A stretch of 5,493 nt of DNA from an uncultured Bacilli bacterium (lineage in GTDB: Bacteria > Bacillota_I > Bacilli_A > RF39 > UBA660), in the NCBI GenBank assembly GCA_951800155.1, contig CATOJL010000096.1, positions 1-5,493 of the forward strand. The letters run 5' to 3'. The position numbers were made by a program, and so were the translations under genes. Below, one piece after another: positions 5,477 through 5,493 of the stretch (its first letter is position 1; each line of letters begins with the position of its first letter). The notes below the pieces were generated by a model, which saw nothing but the letters and a program-made list of their open reading frames with translations, did not search any database and was not told the origin of the DNA.

Positions 5477-5483
5477 AAATGAT

Positions 5484-5493
5484 GGGGGGGGGG
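5484..5493. other. Terminal run of ten Gs, probable sequencing artefact
   Basis: Ten consecutive Gs end the window in DNA that is otherwise strongly AT-rich and has no G run longer than five elsewhere. Two-colour sequencers give false G calls when signal is lost, and such tails can survive at contig ends. A natural G tract cannot be excluded. Confidence 0.65.

Overview
The window is AT-rich DNA from a low-GC, Gram-positive-type bacterium of the Bacilli. Evidence for this is a GpsB of the Bacillus/Streptococcus kind, a class B (Bacillus-type) RNase P RNA, an RNase Y, strong AGGAGG ribosome binding sites, TTGACA-17-TATAAT-like promoters and short intrinsic terminators with long T runs. TGG is used for tryptophan and every complete gene ends in TAA or TAG. 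The cell-wall genes gpsB and rodZ argue against a wall-less mollicute. The sequence alone does not give the genus; an uncultured or Erysipelotrichia-like member of the Bacilli is plausible.

Layout, left to right. (1) 1-300: the 5' end of a leftward transposase gene with its own promoter runs off the left edge. It is followed by a small rightward ORF of unknown function that ends on an intrinsic terminator. (2) 300-1098: gpsB with its promoter, read from a GTG start at 412, followed directly by rnpB. The outer stem of rnpB takes in the gpsB stop codon. (3) 1099-1459: about 360 bases without a gene but with several possible RNA hairpins, leading into (4) rodZ-pgsA, two genes 7 bases apart that end at a terminator. 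(5) recA as a single gene with a near-consensus LexA box, an ideal promoter and a terminator whose stem includes the recA stop codon. (6) rny (RNase Y) as a single gene with its own promoter and terminator. (7) A TTGACA hexamer and a run of ten Gs at the right edge.

The order rodZ-pgsA-recA-rny matches the ymfM-pgsA-cinA-recA-rny region of Bacillus subtilis, except that cinA is absent between pgsA and recA. The genes are mainly housekeeping: control of wall synthesis (gpsB, rodZ), phospholipid synthesis (pgsA), tRNA 5' processing (rnpB), recombination and SOS induction (recA), and mRNA turnover (rny). I found no clear sign of a new defence or mobile system. The least explained parts are the structured leader before rodZ and the small ORF beside the transposase. 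The transposase fragment at one end and the G run at the other suggest that this is a whole short assembled contig.
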